Source: Polyangiaceae bacterium (GTDB lineage Bacteria > Myxococcota_A > Polyangia > Polyangiales > Polyangiaceae). Taken from it: a DNA stretch of 64,000 bases. The stretch spans positions 1-64,000 of the forward strand of contig WQZB01000006.1 in NCBI GenBank assembly GCA_009780955.1, read 5' to 3'. The number at the start of each line of letters is the position of its first letter. Position 1 is the stretch's first letter. Shown in pieces: positions 7,886-15,576 of the stretch. The notes below the pieces were generated by a model. The model searched no databases. It saw only the letters and a list, made by a program, of their open reading frames with translations, and was not told the DNA's origin. The position numbers and the translations under genes were made by a program.

Positions 7886-9324
7886 TACTTTGTACCTCGC
7901 GTGATGGCGACAACGCGCCCAGCGACCGGCGCTTGCTTATTTGGGGTTACGAGCGTGACCACGCGATCCTTTGGCAGAAGCCATGTGCGCGCGGCATTGA
8001 GCACACTTGCGGTCGTTGCGCGGGTGGTGCGTGCCATGTCTTGCGCGAGGTAGTTCGGATCGCCAACGTAGTGTTCGTACGTGTTGAGGCGGTTTGCGCG
8101 CGACGAATTTCGCTCGAGATCGAAGATGTTGTCGGCTTCGATTGTTACTTTGGCGCGGGCGAGTTCGGCATCGCTCACGCCGCTCGTACGAAGCTTATCG
8201 AGCTCTTCGTCGATCACGCTGGCAAGCTCGTTGGCACTGTGACCTGGGCGCGCCGTGGCTACGATCTCGAAAACGCTTGCAAGCTCACTCGACTGCTGAG
8301 ACGCGCTTGTACTTTGAGCGATTTGCAAATCGTAAACGAGTCGCTTGTAAAGGCGACTCGTTTTGCCTCCCGTAAGCACGTGCGCCACAAGATCGAGATC
8401 GGCGTCGCCAGATTGAAAAAACGCGGGTGTGGGCCATGACACGTAAACGCGCGCGAGCTCCACGGCGGCCTCCATTTCGATACGCGCTTCGCCGGAGTGA
8501 GTGACTACCGCCGGCTTTTGGCGCGTCGCCGCGTCGCCATGCTCACCTCGCGGGATAGGCCCGAAATACTTCTCGACGAGAGCCTTGGCGCTGGCCTTGT
8601 CGATGTCGCCGGAGATCACGAGCGAGCAGTTGTTTGGGACGTAGTGCTTGTGGAAAAACGCCTCTACATCGGCGAGCGTGGCACGATCGAGATCGTTCGG
8701 AGTGCCAATCGTCAGAAGGTGATAGGGGTGGCCTTCAGGGAATAGCGCTGCGCGAATTGCTTCGAGCACAAGGCCGTACGGCGCGTTTTCGTAGTTTTGC
8801 CGCCGCTCGTTCTTCACGACATCGCGCTGGCTCTTGAACGTTGCCTCGTCCACGTGGTCGAGCAAAAATCCCATGCGATCGCTCTCGAGCCAGAGTGCAA
8901 GCGGCAACTCGGTACGGGGCACGGTCTGGAAGTAATTCGTGCGATCGGTGTTCGTCGTGCCATTGATGGATGTTGCACCGGCTTTTTCGAGAAAACGAAA
9001 ATACATGTCTTCGGGGACATGCTTGCTTCCTTGGAACATCAGGTGCTCGAAAAGGTGTGCAAAGCCATTTCGGCCTGGTGGCTCGTCCTTCGAACCAACG
9101 TGGTACCAAAGGTTTACCGTGACGATGGGCGTGCGATGATCCTCGTCGTAAATTACCGTGAGACCGTTCGGCAGTTGCACTTTCTCTGCAGCGAGCGAGA
9201 CCGGCAGCGAGGAAGAAGACGCGGGCTCATCGCTGCCCGACGGAACATCGGCGCCACTGGCGCCACGGCTTGGTGCGATGGCGAGCAACGTTGTCAAAAC
9301 AGCAATCGGATGGCTTGAGCGCAT
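7885..9324 (-). CDS. M16-family zinc metallopeptidase (active chain), exported
   Basis: A 479-residue insulinase-type peptidase with the inverted zinc motif HLFEH (His90, Glu93, His94) and the distal ligand Glu173 in VVKNERRQNYENAPYG, followed by the C-terminal M16_C half. The N-terminus (MRSSHPIAVLTTLLAIAP) is a signal sequence, followed by a Ser-rich linker. First gene of a two-gene operon with the inactive M16 lipoprotein. Together they match the PqqL/YmxG-like paired arrangement. The start at 9324 sits just after a 330-bp gap that probably carries the promoter. Confidence 0.95.
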   Translation of the reverse strand: MRSSHPIAVLTTLLAIAPSRGASGADVPSGSDEPASSSSLPVSLAAEKVQLPNGLTVIYDEDHRTPIVTVNLWYHVGSKDEPPGRNGFAHLFEHLMFQGSKHVPEDMYFRFLEKAGATSINGTTNTDRTNYFQTVPRTELPLALWLESDRMGFLLDHVDEATFKSQRDVVKNERRQNYENAPYGLVLEAIRAALFPEGHPYHLLTIGTPNDLDRATLADVEAFFHKHYVPNNCSLVISGDIDKASAKALVEKYFGPIPRGEHGDAATRQKPAVVTHSGEARIEMEAAVELARVYVSWPTPAFFQSGDADLDLVAHVLTGGKTSRLYKRLVYDLQIAQSTSASQQSSELASVFEIVATARPGHSANELASVIDEELDKLRTSGVSDAELARAKVTIEADNIFDLERNSSRANRLNTYEHYVGDPNYLAQDMARTTRATTASVLNAARTWLLPKDRVVTLVTPNKQAPVAGRVVAITRGTK

Positions 9325-9657
9325 GAGGCGCCGAGTATAGGCAAATGCCGAAGGCGCCGGCGTATACGAAGTAGCTCAGCAGTAAAAGCGCCTCGAAAAA
9401 AATGGATGAAATTCTCGGTGGACGCAACTTCGAGGAAAACCGGTCGATTAAGCCTTCATGAGCAAGAACAGCATTCAAAACTCATGATCGCGACGAGCAT
9501 CTGACCGCAAACTCAACCGATTCCTCTCCATCACAAGGGACGATCACGCCTGCGCCCAGCGCTGACATGCGTAGTCCATTCCGTATAGCAAGATAAAAAA
9601 TCGCGTCCTACTAAACAAAAAACCGAAACATTTCACCAATAAAGACGAGTAATCATC
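9325..9657. other. Non-coding gap between divergent genes
   Basis: About 330 bp, noticeably more AT-rich toward its right end, between the M16 operon (minus) and the NlpC/P60-like gene (plus). It must hold promoters for both directions. No convincing gene, terminator or repeat was seen. A minus-strand frame here has a hydrophobic stretch but runs into the signal peptide of the M16 gene in another frame and was not accepted. Confidence 0.5.
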
Positions 9658-10884
9658 ATGAACATACCAGGCGCCTACCGTCGAGACCTCATCCCCCACA
9701 ATCCGCCGGCATCGGCACAACCCTCAACAACCAACCCCAACAATTCCGCCAAACCGGCGCCGGCTCCAAGACCGCTGCGTGACGTGTCGGAGCTACCTGA
9801 TTCGCCCCCACTCGATATAGTTTTTGCGGACATTACGAACCAAAACCTAAACGATAACCCAATGTACGCCAACAATCCGGTAACGACGGAGGCGACCAAA
9901 CGCGCGACGGAGGCAAAGCGTACGGCTGACACACAAACAAAGCTTAACGTCACGCTTGGACGTTTTTCAGGACCTTACAAAGTCGACGGCGCCACGGTGT
10001 CAGCCACTCCCATGTTCAGGATGAATGGGGATCCCATCCCCAAGTCCGACACCCCTAACACGAGCACTGAAGAGCTCGTGAAGATCTGCACAAAAACCAA
10101 CAAAAACCACGTTCCCGCCAATGAACTAACTAGCGCCGTCACCAATGCACGCATGGGGCGTCCCACCCCCAAACAACTCGTGCTGGTTACCCAGGCTCTT
10201 ATCGACGCCGGGAAGCTTCCGCCTCCCAAGTCTGCCAACGACACCGTGGACATGCGCATTCGTCAAATGCAGCGCAACTGGGGTATTGGTGTCGACTGCG
10301 CCGGATACGTCAGGGAAGGCGCCGTTGCTGTGCACGGCGATGGCGCGCAGCCTCTGGTCAAGGGCACGAATCGCTCTGGTGCCATTCACGACATATTACA
10401 AACTCCCGCATTCAAAAAAGTCGCGTTTAAAGAAGATGTGTCTAAGGAAGGCGCGGACCCTAAAGTTCACAACTTTCACGACATTCGCGCAGGTGACATC
10501 ATCCATCTCGACTCTAAGAAATCTAACGCGGTCGGTCACAACGCGATCGTCTACAGCCACGAGGTCGCTACCGATGCGATGCGCGACGAGCTTTGGAATC
10601 GCGCTGCTCGCACCACTCATGTGTGTGATGTCAATGGCTTCTTTCGTAGTAAAGGTCCTTTTCATGTGCTGAACGTCGATTCGTCGTGGGGCGTGGACCT
10701 TGCTGGGGTGGCACACGGAGGCTTCCGGCGCGACACGTGGATCTACGACGAGAGCACGGGGATGTGGGGTACTTTCCTTCCGGGTACACCGTTTTTTCCG
10801 AACACTGAGGCATTTATTACAGACCAAGAAGGCCCGTATAACCACAAATTCAAGGATGCGTTCCGCCCAGCGAGTGCAAAATGA
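9658..10884 (+). CDS. NlpC/P60-like cysteine hydrolase, possible secreted effector
   Basis: A 408-residue protein without a signal peptide. The first ~60 residues are Pro/Asn/Ala-rich; the C-terminal ~210 contain a papain-like NlpC/P60 pattern: Cys214 in GVDCAGYV, then the structural GD of RAGDIIHL, His294 in GHNAIVYSH, and a third polar position in LNVDSSWG. Family members cleave peptidoglycan stem peptides or act as amidases/acyltransferases. The lack of a Sec signal, the disordered N-terminus, the lower GC than neighbours and the four-base ATGA overlap with a lipoprotein gene are reminiscent of contact-dependent or type VI amidase effector and immunity pairs. That role is inference. Start ATG 9658; only a weak purine stretch lies upstream. 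Confidence 0.65.
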   Translation: MNIPGAYRRDLIPHNPPASAQPSTTNPNNSAKPAPAPRPLRDVSELPDSPPLDIVFADITNQNLNDNPMYANNPVTTEATKRATEAKRTADTQTKLNVTLGRFSGPYKVDGATVSATPMFRMNGDPIPKSDTPNTSTEELVKICTKTNKNHVPANELTSAVTNARMGRPTPKQLVLVTQALIDAGKLPPPKSANDTVDMRIRQMQRNWGIGVDCAGYVREGAVAVHGDGAQPLVKGTNRSGAIHDILQTPAFKKVAFKEDVSKEGADPKVHNFHDIRAGDIIHLDSKKSNAVGHNAIVYSHEVATDAMRDELWNRAARTTHVCDVNGFFRSKGPFHVLNVDSSWGVDLAGVAHGGFRRDTWIYDESTGMWGTFLPGTPFFPNTEAFITDQEGPYNHKFKDAFRPASAK

Positions 10885-12167
10885 AAATGGATCTAGGGCG
10901 CGAATGCAAATCGTGGCAAGCGACACAAGATCGAGGTTTTGTGCATCGTGACGCGCAACAGGTTTGCGCTCGCATCCTAGTTATCGCGGCAATTACGCTT
11001 GCAGCATGCTCGCATCGTGCCGAATCGACATCCACAGTCGCGACGTCACCGCCGCCTTCCGCCGATGTTGCGCCCACACCACCGACGCCTTCGGTTGAGC
11101 CGCTGGCGTCGGCGAGTACTCAGTCACCGCAAGCAGCCGAAGAGCCGCCTTTCGACGTGCCGCCCGGCACTTCGCGCATTGCTTCGACCTTCTGCTACCA
11201 TCATGGCGTTACCGCCGCGCCCGGGAAACCAGCATCTCCGTCGCTTCCAGCAGGCTCAGTTTACATCGGATGCATCGCAATCCGTCCGTCGAACAACAAC
11301 CAATTGGGGAGCGTACCCACGGTCATCGAATGGGATGTCGCGGGAGGCCGTGTTTTGCGATCCGTAGACCTGCCTTTGAATTTGAAAACAGCGGACGATG
11401 TGCGCATCGCAACGTTTCACGACAACGTGTATGTTGCATTAACGACGGGCATAAGGGATGAAACGCTATTGTTCGCACTCGATGCCGACTTGCGCCCTCG
11501 CGAAACGCGCTCGCTCGGCATCAGCACAAACGTTTCGCTCGAGGTAAACGAAAAATATCTCGCTGTCTCCTACAGGCCCTTTATTGATGATACCTGGTGG
11601 CATCCAATCAAAATCGAGCTATTCAACGCCAACAATTTCACCGCCATAGCGACCACGTCCGTCGGCACGGCCGAGTTGTTCTGGAGCTCTGGATACGCGC
11701 TCGAGTTCTTGGGCGATCGGCTTTACGTCGCTGGCGTTCCGGATGACGCGATCTCCCGTGGCAAATACATGCCGTCTAACGTGCCTTTCGTTGGTGTGTT
11801 TGCGATGAGCCTCCCTTCGCTCGAGATTGTCCACACCTACAAAAACGCTAAAAATTCATATATAGAAACGACACTGCAATCTGCAGCCGGACATATCATC
11901 CTCACAGGGGAAGAAGGTTACGAAGAGCTCACGGCAGATCTCAAGCCAATCCGTAATCATAAAGGGTCCTACTACGCCTTGGCGTTCGATCCAAAAACAG
12001 GCCGAGCCTTTTCGTGTCGCGATCTCAACACCGGCTCCGCATGCTGCTGCGGCGGAATCTGCTCTTGCTACACCTTTTGGACTGGGTTCGAGGCAGCCGT
12101 CGTGGCCAATATAAATTGGCGTCTCGTCATCGGTCGCGTGAAAGACTTGCCACGCAGGAAACGCTAA
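10881..12167 (+). CDS. Beta-propeller-like lipoprotein, partner of the NlpC/P60-like protein
   Basis: A 428-residue frame coupled to the upstream gene by ATGA. Hydrophobic ILVIAAITLAAC leads to a lipobox at about Cys43; the true start may be a GTG near codon 21, which would give a normal-length signal. A Pro/Thr/Ser spacer follows, then repeated beta-strand modules (VIEWDVAGGRVLRSV, VYVALTTG, LYVAGVPDD, YYALAFDPKTGRAF) suggesting a six- or seven-bladed propeller. A Cys-rich loop with CCCGGICSC lies near the C-terminus. No family was recognised. Coupling to a predicted cell-wall hydrolase suggests a periplasm-facing immunity or accessory role. Confidence 0.75.
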   Translation: MKMDLGRECKSWQATQDRGFVHRDAQQVCARILVIAAITLAACSHRAESTSTVATSPPPSADVAPTPPTPSVEPLASASTQSPQAAEEPPFDVPPGTSRIASTFCYHHGVTAAPGKPASPSLPAGSVYIGCIAIRPSNNNQLGSVPTVIEWDVAGGRVLRSVDLPLNLKTADDVRIATFHDNVYVALTTGIRDETLLFALDADLRPRETRSLGISTNVSLEVNEKYLAVSYRPFIDDTWWHPIKIELFNANNFTAIATTSVGTAELFWSSGYALEFLGDRLYVAGVPDDAISRGKYMPSNVPFVGVFAMSLPSLEIVHTYKNAKNSYIETTLQSAAGHIILTGEEGYEELTADLKPIRNHKGSYYALAFDPKTGRAFSCRDLNTGSACCCGGICSCYTFWTGFEAAVVANINWRLVIGRVKDLPRRKR

Positions 12168-12184
12168 GAGCTAGAGTTCGGAGG

Positions 12185-12556
12185 TTAGCGCGTAGGTGCA
12201 GGTGCTGAGTGGGCGACCCGTTCGATGAGTCCGACCAGAGTGTCGAGACGAAGCGGCTTAGCGACCACTTCGCACGCGACACGCAATGCGTCTGGTGCGC
12301 CCGACAAAACGACGACACGAGTGTCTGCGAGCTCTGGATCACCTCGGATTGCGCTTAGCATGTGCCGGCCGTCCATCTCAGGCATGTTGAGGTCGAGCAG
12401 GATGAGGTCCGGACGCTTCGAGGACGCGAGCTCGAGTGCTTCTCTGCCGTTCTTCGCACACAAGACCATGTGACCTTCTTCGCTCAAGATGTCTCGCATG
12501 GTCTCGACCGTGTCTTCGTCATCATCGACGACGAGGACCGTGGCGCGATGGCTCAT
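12185..12556 (-). CDS. Stand-alone response-regulator receiver protein
   Basis: A 123-residue CheY-like protein. VDDDED at residues 10-15, phospho-acceptor Asp55 in LLDLNMPEMDG, Ser85 at the switch position and Lys100 (AKP). The start at 12556 is preferred over an in-frame ATG 14 codons upstream, since GGGAGAG lies just before it. No output domain. It is divergent from the histidine kinase gene, separated by 210 bp, and is a plausible cognate receiver. Its DLNMPEMDG signature differs from the DLxLGDGTA type of the other two receivers in the window. Confidence 0.92.
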   Translation of the reverse strand: MSHRATVLVVDDDEDTVETMRDILSEEGHMVLCAKNGREALELASSKRPDLILLDLNMPEMDGRHMLSAIRGDPELADTRVVVLSGAPDALRVACEVVAKPLRLDTLVGLIERVAHSAPAPTR

Positions 12557-12766
12557 GTGGCTCTCCCGTGAGGCGTAGCGTTCGATAGATGAAGGCATGC
12601 GACGCGCTTCGATGAGCGTCTCCCTATTTTGGGTGCAGCGTCAGCAAAGAGTGATCCCGCGTGGCGAAATGCGATTGGCTTCGATTGTTCGCGATGGCTT
12701 GCGCTCCTGCGCCAGCGGCAAGAGCAACCGCGCTGCTACCCGAGCGGGCAGTGACTCCGTGACTCG

Positions 12767-13666
12767 TTGACCGGCTTGGCCAGGGGCTCAAGCATTCGCC
12801 ATCACGTGGCTTCTCCATCGAACAAAGCGGTTTCACAGAACCCAAGCACCATCTCGAGCAGGCGCATCGGCATCGTTTCTGCGTTGCTCGCCCGCGAACG
12901 GCAAGCTCGTGCCGAGGCCGAAGATGCGCGCGCACGGGCCGAAGCCGCCAGCCGCGCCAAGGACGAATTTCTCGCCACGGTAAGCCACGAGCTCCGAAAT
13001 CCGCTCAACGCAATCCTTGGTTGGTCGCGCCTCCTGCAAGAAGGCGGCGAAGAGCTGCCCGTCGAGCGCCGAAGAAAAGGACTCGAGGTCATCGCACGGA
13101 GCGCGTGCGCCCAAGTGCAACTCGTTGACGACATGCTCGATGTCGCACGCATCGTCAGCGGCAAACTCCGCTTGTCGATGGGCAAAGTGAACGTGCGCAC
13201 GGCGGTCGAGTCGTGCGTCGACACAGTGCAATCGGCAGCAAGTGCAAAAGGGGTGGTGCTCGAGGCCGAGATCTGTGGCGAGCCGGGCGACATCGTCGCC
13301 GATGGCGCCCGGCTGCAGCAGATCCTCTGGAACCTCGCCGCGAACGCAGTCAAGTTCACGCCACCGGGCGGGGTTGTCACGATCGGCGCGCAGCGAGGAA
13401 GGAACGCGGTGATCCTAAGGGTGCAAGATACAGGCGATGGAATTGCCCCGGAGTTTTTGCCGTTCGTTTTCGATCGCTTCCGTCAGGCCGACGGAGGAGC
13501 GGCGCGTGCGCACGGTGGTCTTGGCCTCGGGCTTGCCATTGTCCGTCACCTTACCGAGCTTCACGGTGGGACCGTAGCTGCTTGGAGCAAAGGCCTTGGT
13601 GCTGGAGCCTTGTTTACAGTGCAGCTGCCGCTACGGTCCCCGGTCGACAGAGAGAGTGAGCCATGA
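12767..13666 (+). CDS. Soluble sensor histidine kinase (HisKA-HATPase_c)
   Basis: A 299-residue kinase core. A charged coiled coil (RERQARAEAEDARARAEA) leads into the HisKA dimerisation helix with His74 in TVSHELRNPLN. Then come the N-box (LWNLAANAVKF), G1 box (VQDTGDGIAPEF), F-box (FDRFRQAD) and G2 box (HGGLGLGLAIV). There is no transmembrane segment and no recognisable sensory domain. An in-frame stop lies only five codons upstream of the TTG at 12767, so the protein is genuinely short at its N-terminus unless frameshifted; a GTG at 12809 is another candidate start. Probably signals through the divergent receiver gene at 12.2-12.6 kb. Confidence 0.88.
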   Translation: MTGLARGSSIRHHVASPSNKAVSQNPSTISSRRIGIVSALLARERQARAEAEDARARAEAASRAKDEFLATVSHELRNPLNAILGWSRLLQEGGEELPVERRRKGLEVIARSACAQVQLVDDMLDVARIVSGKLRLSMGKVNVRTAVESCVDTVQSAASAKGVVLEAEICGEPGDIVADGARLQQILWNLAANAVKFTPPGGVVTIGAQRGRNAVILRVQDTGDGIAPEFLPFVFDRFRQADGGAARAHGGLGLGLAIVRHLTELHGGTVAAWSKGLGAGALFTVQLPLRSPVDRESEP

Positions 13667-13677
13667 AAAAGCTCACA

Positions 13678-14019
13678 TCAACGACCGTCTCCACCGTGTT
13701 CCGCATGCGGATGGCCCGGGTTTGCAGCGCCTCGGGGCACGCTACTGGGCTCAGAAGAACGTCGCCGGACGCCGCCTCGGCGGACATGCGGAGCCATTCC
13801 TCCCTTGCGTCCTGCGACGCGCGCTTCCTCGCTACTGAATTGGTGCGCGGTGCCCGCAGAATGTGCAGCTTTCCCGCCCTTGCTCGCGATCTCGCGCACG
13901 CGATCGCGATCCATCGCGGCAAAGCCGCGGCGGCGCGGCCGACGCTCGTCCGTCGCGGCGTCGGTCTTCGTCTCGGACGACTGCGAGCCGTCTGGGTTGT
14001 TGTCGTCGCCGTACCACAT
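13678..14019 (-). CDS. KGG-motif (YciG/Con-10-like) stress protein
   Basis: A 113-residue, highly hydrophilic, Arg/Gly/Ser-rich protein. It carries two Con-10/KGG repeats: GFAAMD-x-x-R-V-REIASKGGKAAH and F-SSEEARVAGRKGG. These short repeats occur in small stress-induced and conidiation/sporulation-linked proteins. The start at 14019 is favoured by GCAGGAG about nine bases upstream, in preference to an ATG ten codons earlier. It is convergent with the histidine kinase gene (12 bp apart). The molecular function of KGG proteins is not established. Confidence 0.8.
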   Translation of the reverse strand: MWYGDDNNPDGSQSSETKTDAATDERRPRRRGFAAMDRDRVREIASKGGKAAHSAGTAHQFSSEEARVAGRKGGMAPHVRRGGVRRRSSEPSSVPRGAANPGHPHAEHGGDGR

Positions 14020-14186
14020 ATTGACCACTACTCCTGCGGCTCCGCGCATTTGCGCAGCCCACCGGCTAATTAGGTTGTACGTGGCGGTACGAAGCGACGG
14101 TCGTGCCAGTGGCCGGTGCTATAAACCATGGTTTCATCTGAAGAATTACGTGTCGTTGCGCGACACTCGTGGAGAACTGCCGCCGA

Positions 14187-14558
14187 TCAGTTCGGCAGAT
14201 CTTCCCAAGGGCGCCTAACCCAACCTGCCTGGATAGAGCTGCGGTCGAGCAGCACGAGCAAGCCGGCCGCGAGTAGCTCTTCGACAGCGAGGCAGATCTC
14301 GTCGAGTGCGTCTTTCATCTCCGCCGCGCCGGCGTATCGCTCACGTGCGTGGCAGCGGTTGCGCCATACGAGCTCGACGCTGTCGATGGTCTCGCGCGCC
14401 GTGCTCGAGCATCCGTCGACGAGGCATGCATAGATGAGTCGCGCAGCGTCACTAAGCTGCGCAACGGTGGGATGCGACCACTGAATCGCTTGCACACGCG
14501 CAACGCCCACCTGGTCGGCGGCCGTCCCGCGCTGCACGAGTTCGTTTCGACCCTTCAC
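14187..14558 (-). CDS. Hypothetical protein
   Basis: A 123-residue protein starting at a GTG with an excellent GGAGG six bases upstream, which is the main reason to accept it. It is mostly alpha-helical by composition: VAQLSDAARLIYACLVDGC, then EMKDALDEICLAVEELLAAGLLVLLD. No signal peptide, no membrane segment and no family recognised. It lies downstream of the HicA-like gene on the same strand with about 105 bp between them; its sequence does not resemble HicB. Confidence 0.6.
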   Translation of the reverse strand: MKGRNELVQRGTAADQVGVARVQAIQWSHPTVAQLSDAARLIYACLVDGCSSTARETIDSVELVWRNRCHARERYAGAAEMKDALDEICLAVEELLAAGLLVLLDRSSIQAGWVRRPWEDLPN

Positions 14559-14664
14559 AGTTCACCTCCAGACGGCTCAGTACAGACGGTCCCCCGCCGT
14601 CCGCTTGCAAGCACCGGGCGACGCATAGTTCCACCGGCCGCGGCCGTTTTGTTACCGCTTCAGG

Positions 14665-15048
14665 TCAACGCGGAGCGCTGCGTGCGTGCGGGGTGCGCTG
14701 GCGAGCAGAATTTTCGGTTCGGTGTTCTAGTCGATCGCTTTTAGCGTTGTGGGCGTTGGCGCGCAGTCGGCGCGGCGCCGAGCGAGCAGCCTTGTGCGAC
14801 AGAGCACTCGGCGCTTGGGCGTTGAGAAAATCGAGAGCATCGACTCCGGCGGAGCGAAGGATCGCGGCGACCAGCGCGGGACTGAGCGTCGCGGTTCGTG
14901 GCACGACGACCTGGATTCCCCGACGCACCAGAGTCGTAAGCTCGCCCGCCATGGCTTGCGGCACGAAGCCAAGCTTCTCGAGAACGGCGATGCATTCGGT
15001 TCCTACCAGGTGCGGAAGTGCGAGCATGTTGTCCGCCCGCCGAAGCAA
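14665..15048 (-). CDS. HicA/YcfA-fold protein with long basic tail
   Basis: The N-terminal ~75 residues match the HicA double-stranded-RNA-binding-like fold: L-V-G-T-E-C-I-A-V-L-E-K-L-G-F, then a strand with VVVPRTATLSPALVAAILRSAGVD and DFLNA. HicA toxins are mRNA interferases with a catalytic His in a GSH motif; here the corresponding segment is A-G-E-L-T-T, so the His is missing. About 50 Arg/His-rich residues follow. The longest start is TTG (15048); ATG at 15027 is an alternative. No HicB-like gene is adjacent. Either an inactivated toxin-fold protein or a nucleic-acid-binding protein with another role. Confidence 0.55.
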   Translation of the reverse strand: MLRRADNMLALPHLVGTECIAVLEKLGFVPQAMAGELTTLVRRGIQVVVPRTATLSPALVAAILRSAGVDALDFLNAQAPSALSHKAARSAPRRLRANAHNAKSDRLEHRTENSARQRTPHARSAPR

Positions 15049-15223
15049 GTCAGGTGCCGCTCATGCGCACGAGTCCCCGCCAAGCCAGATTGGCGATCGT
15101 GCGCGTCGTCGCCGATGACGACGTCTCGCACTCGCGGATCGAAGCTGCCAGTCATCGCTGCAACCGGGCGTTGGTCACAACTCGTCGCCGGTACACGTAG
15201 TGCATCGATTGTGGGTCTAACCC

Positions 15224-15502
15224 ATGGCGCAATGCATCGAGCGAGACGCGATCATCGAGCCGCTACTCAACAGCCTCGAAGTCGAACGTCACATGCGCGG
15301 ACCGCTCCTCGTAAGCCTGCTTGCCGAGCTGTCGACGTGCATGAAGCTGTCGCCGGCGTTTGTGCTTGCGTCGAGTATGCTGCGATCCTTCGAGGAAGGG
15401 GCGCTCGATGACATCGCGTTCGGAGGACAACTCGACGCGCTGCGAGCACTAGTGCGAACCTTGTCGCAACAGTTGGTTAGCACGTGCGAGCAGGTTGCGT
15501 AA
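15224..15502 (+). CDS. Hypothetical small helical protein
   Basis: A 92-residue frame with an even amino-acid composition typical of a folded protein: a long helix (IIEPLLNSLEVERHMRG), a Leu-rich helix with LLVSLLAELSTCMKLS, and a C-terminal helix ALRALVRTLSQQL. No clear Shine-Dalgarno was seen and no family recognised. It lies just upstream of the ClC gene on the same strand. Acceptance rests on composition and context only. Confidence 0.4.
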   Translation: MAQCIERDAIIEPLLNSLEVERHMRGPLLVSLLAELSTCMKLSPAFVLASSMLRSFEEGALDDIAFGGQLDALRALVRTLSQQLVSTCEQVA

Positions 15503-15576
15503 GTCACTCGCCGAATCCCCCAACGCGATGCAAACGTCCTAGTATCCTGCTAAGCGGCGTTGTCACGCGCGCCCCA

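Noticed and set aside
9227-9478. A minus-strand frame with a hydrophobic stretch upstream of the M16 operon
   Set aside because: Its 3' half overlaps the signal peptide and N-terminus of the M16 gene in another frame, and it has no Shine-Dalgarno.
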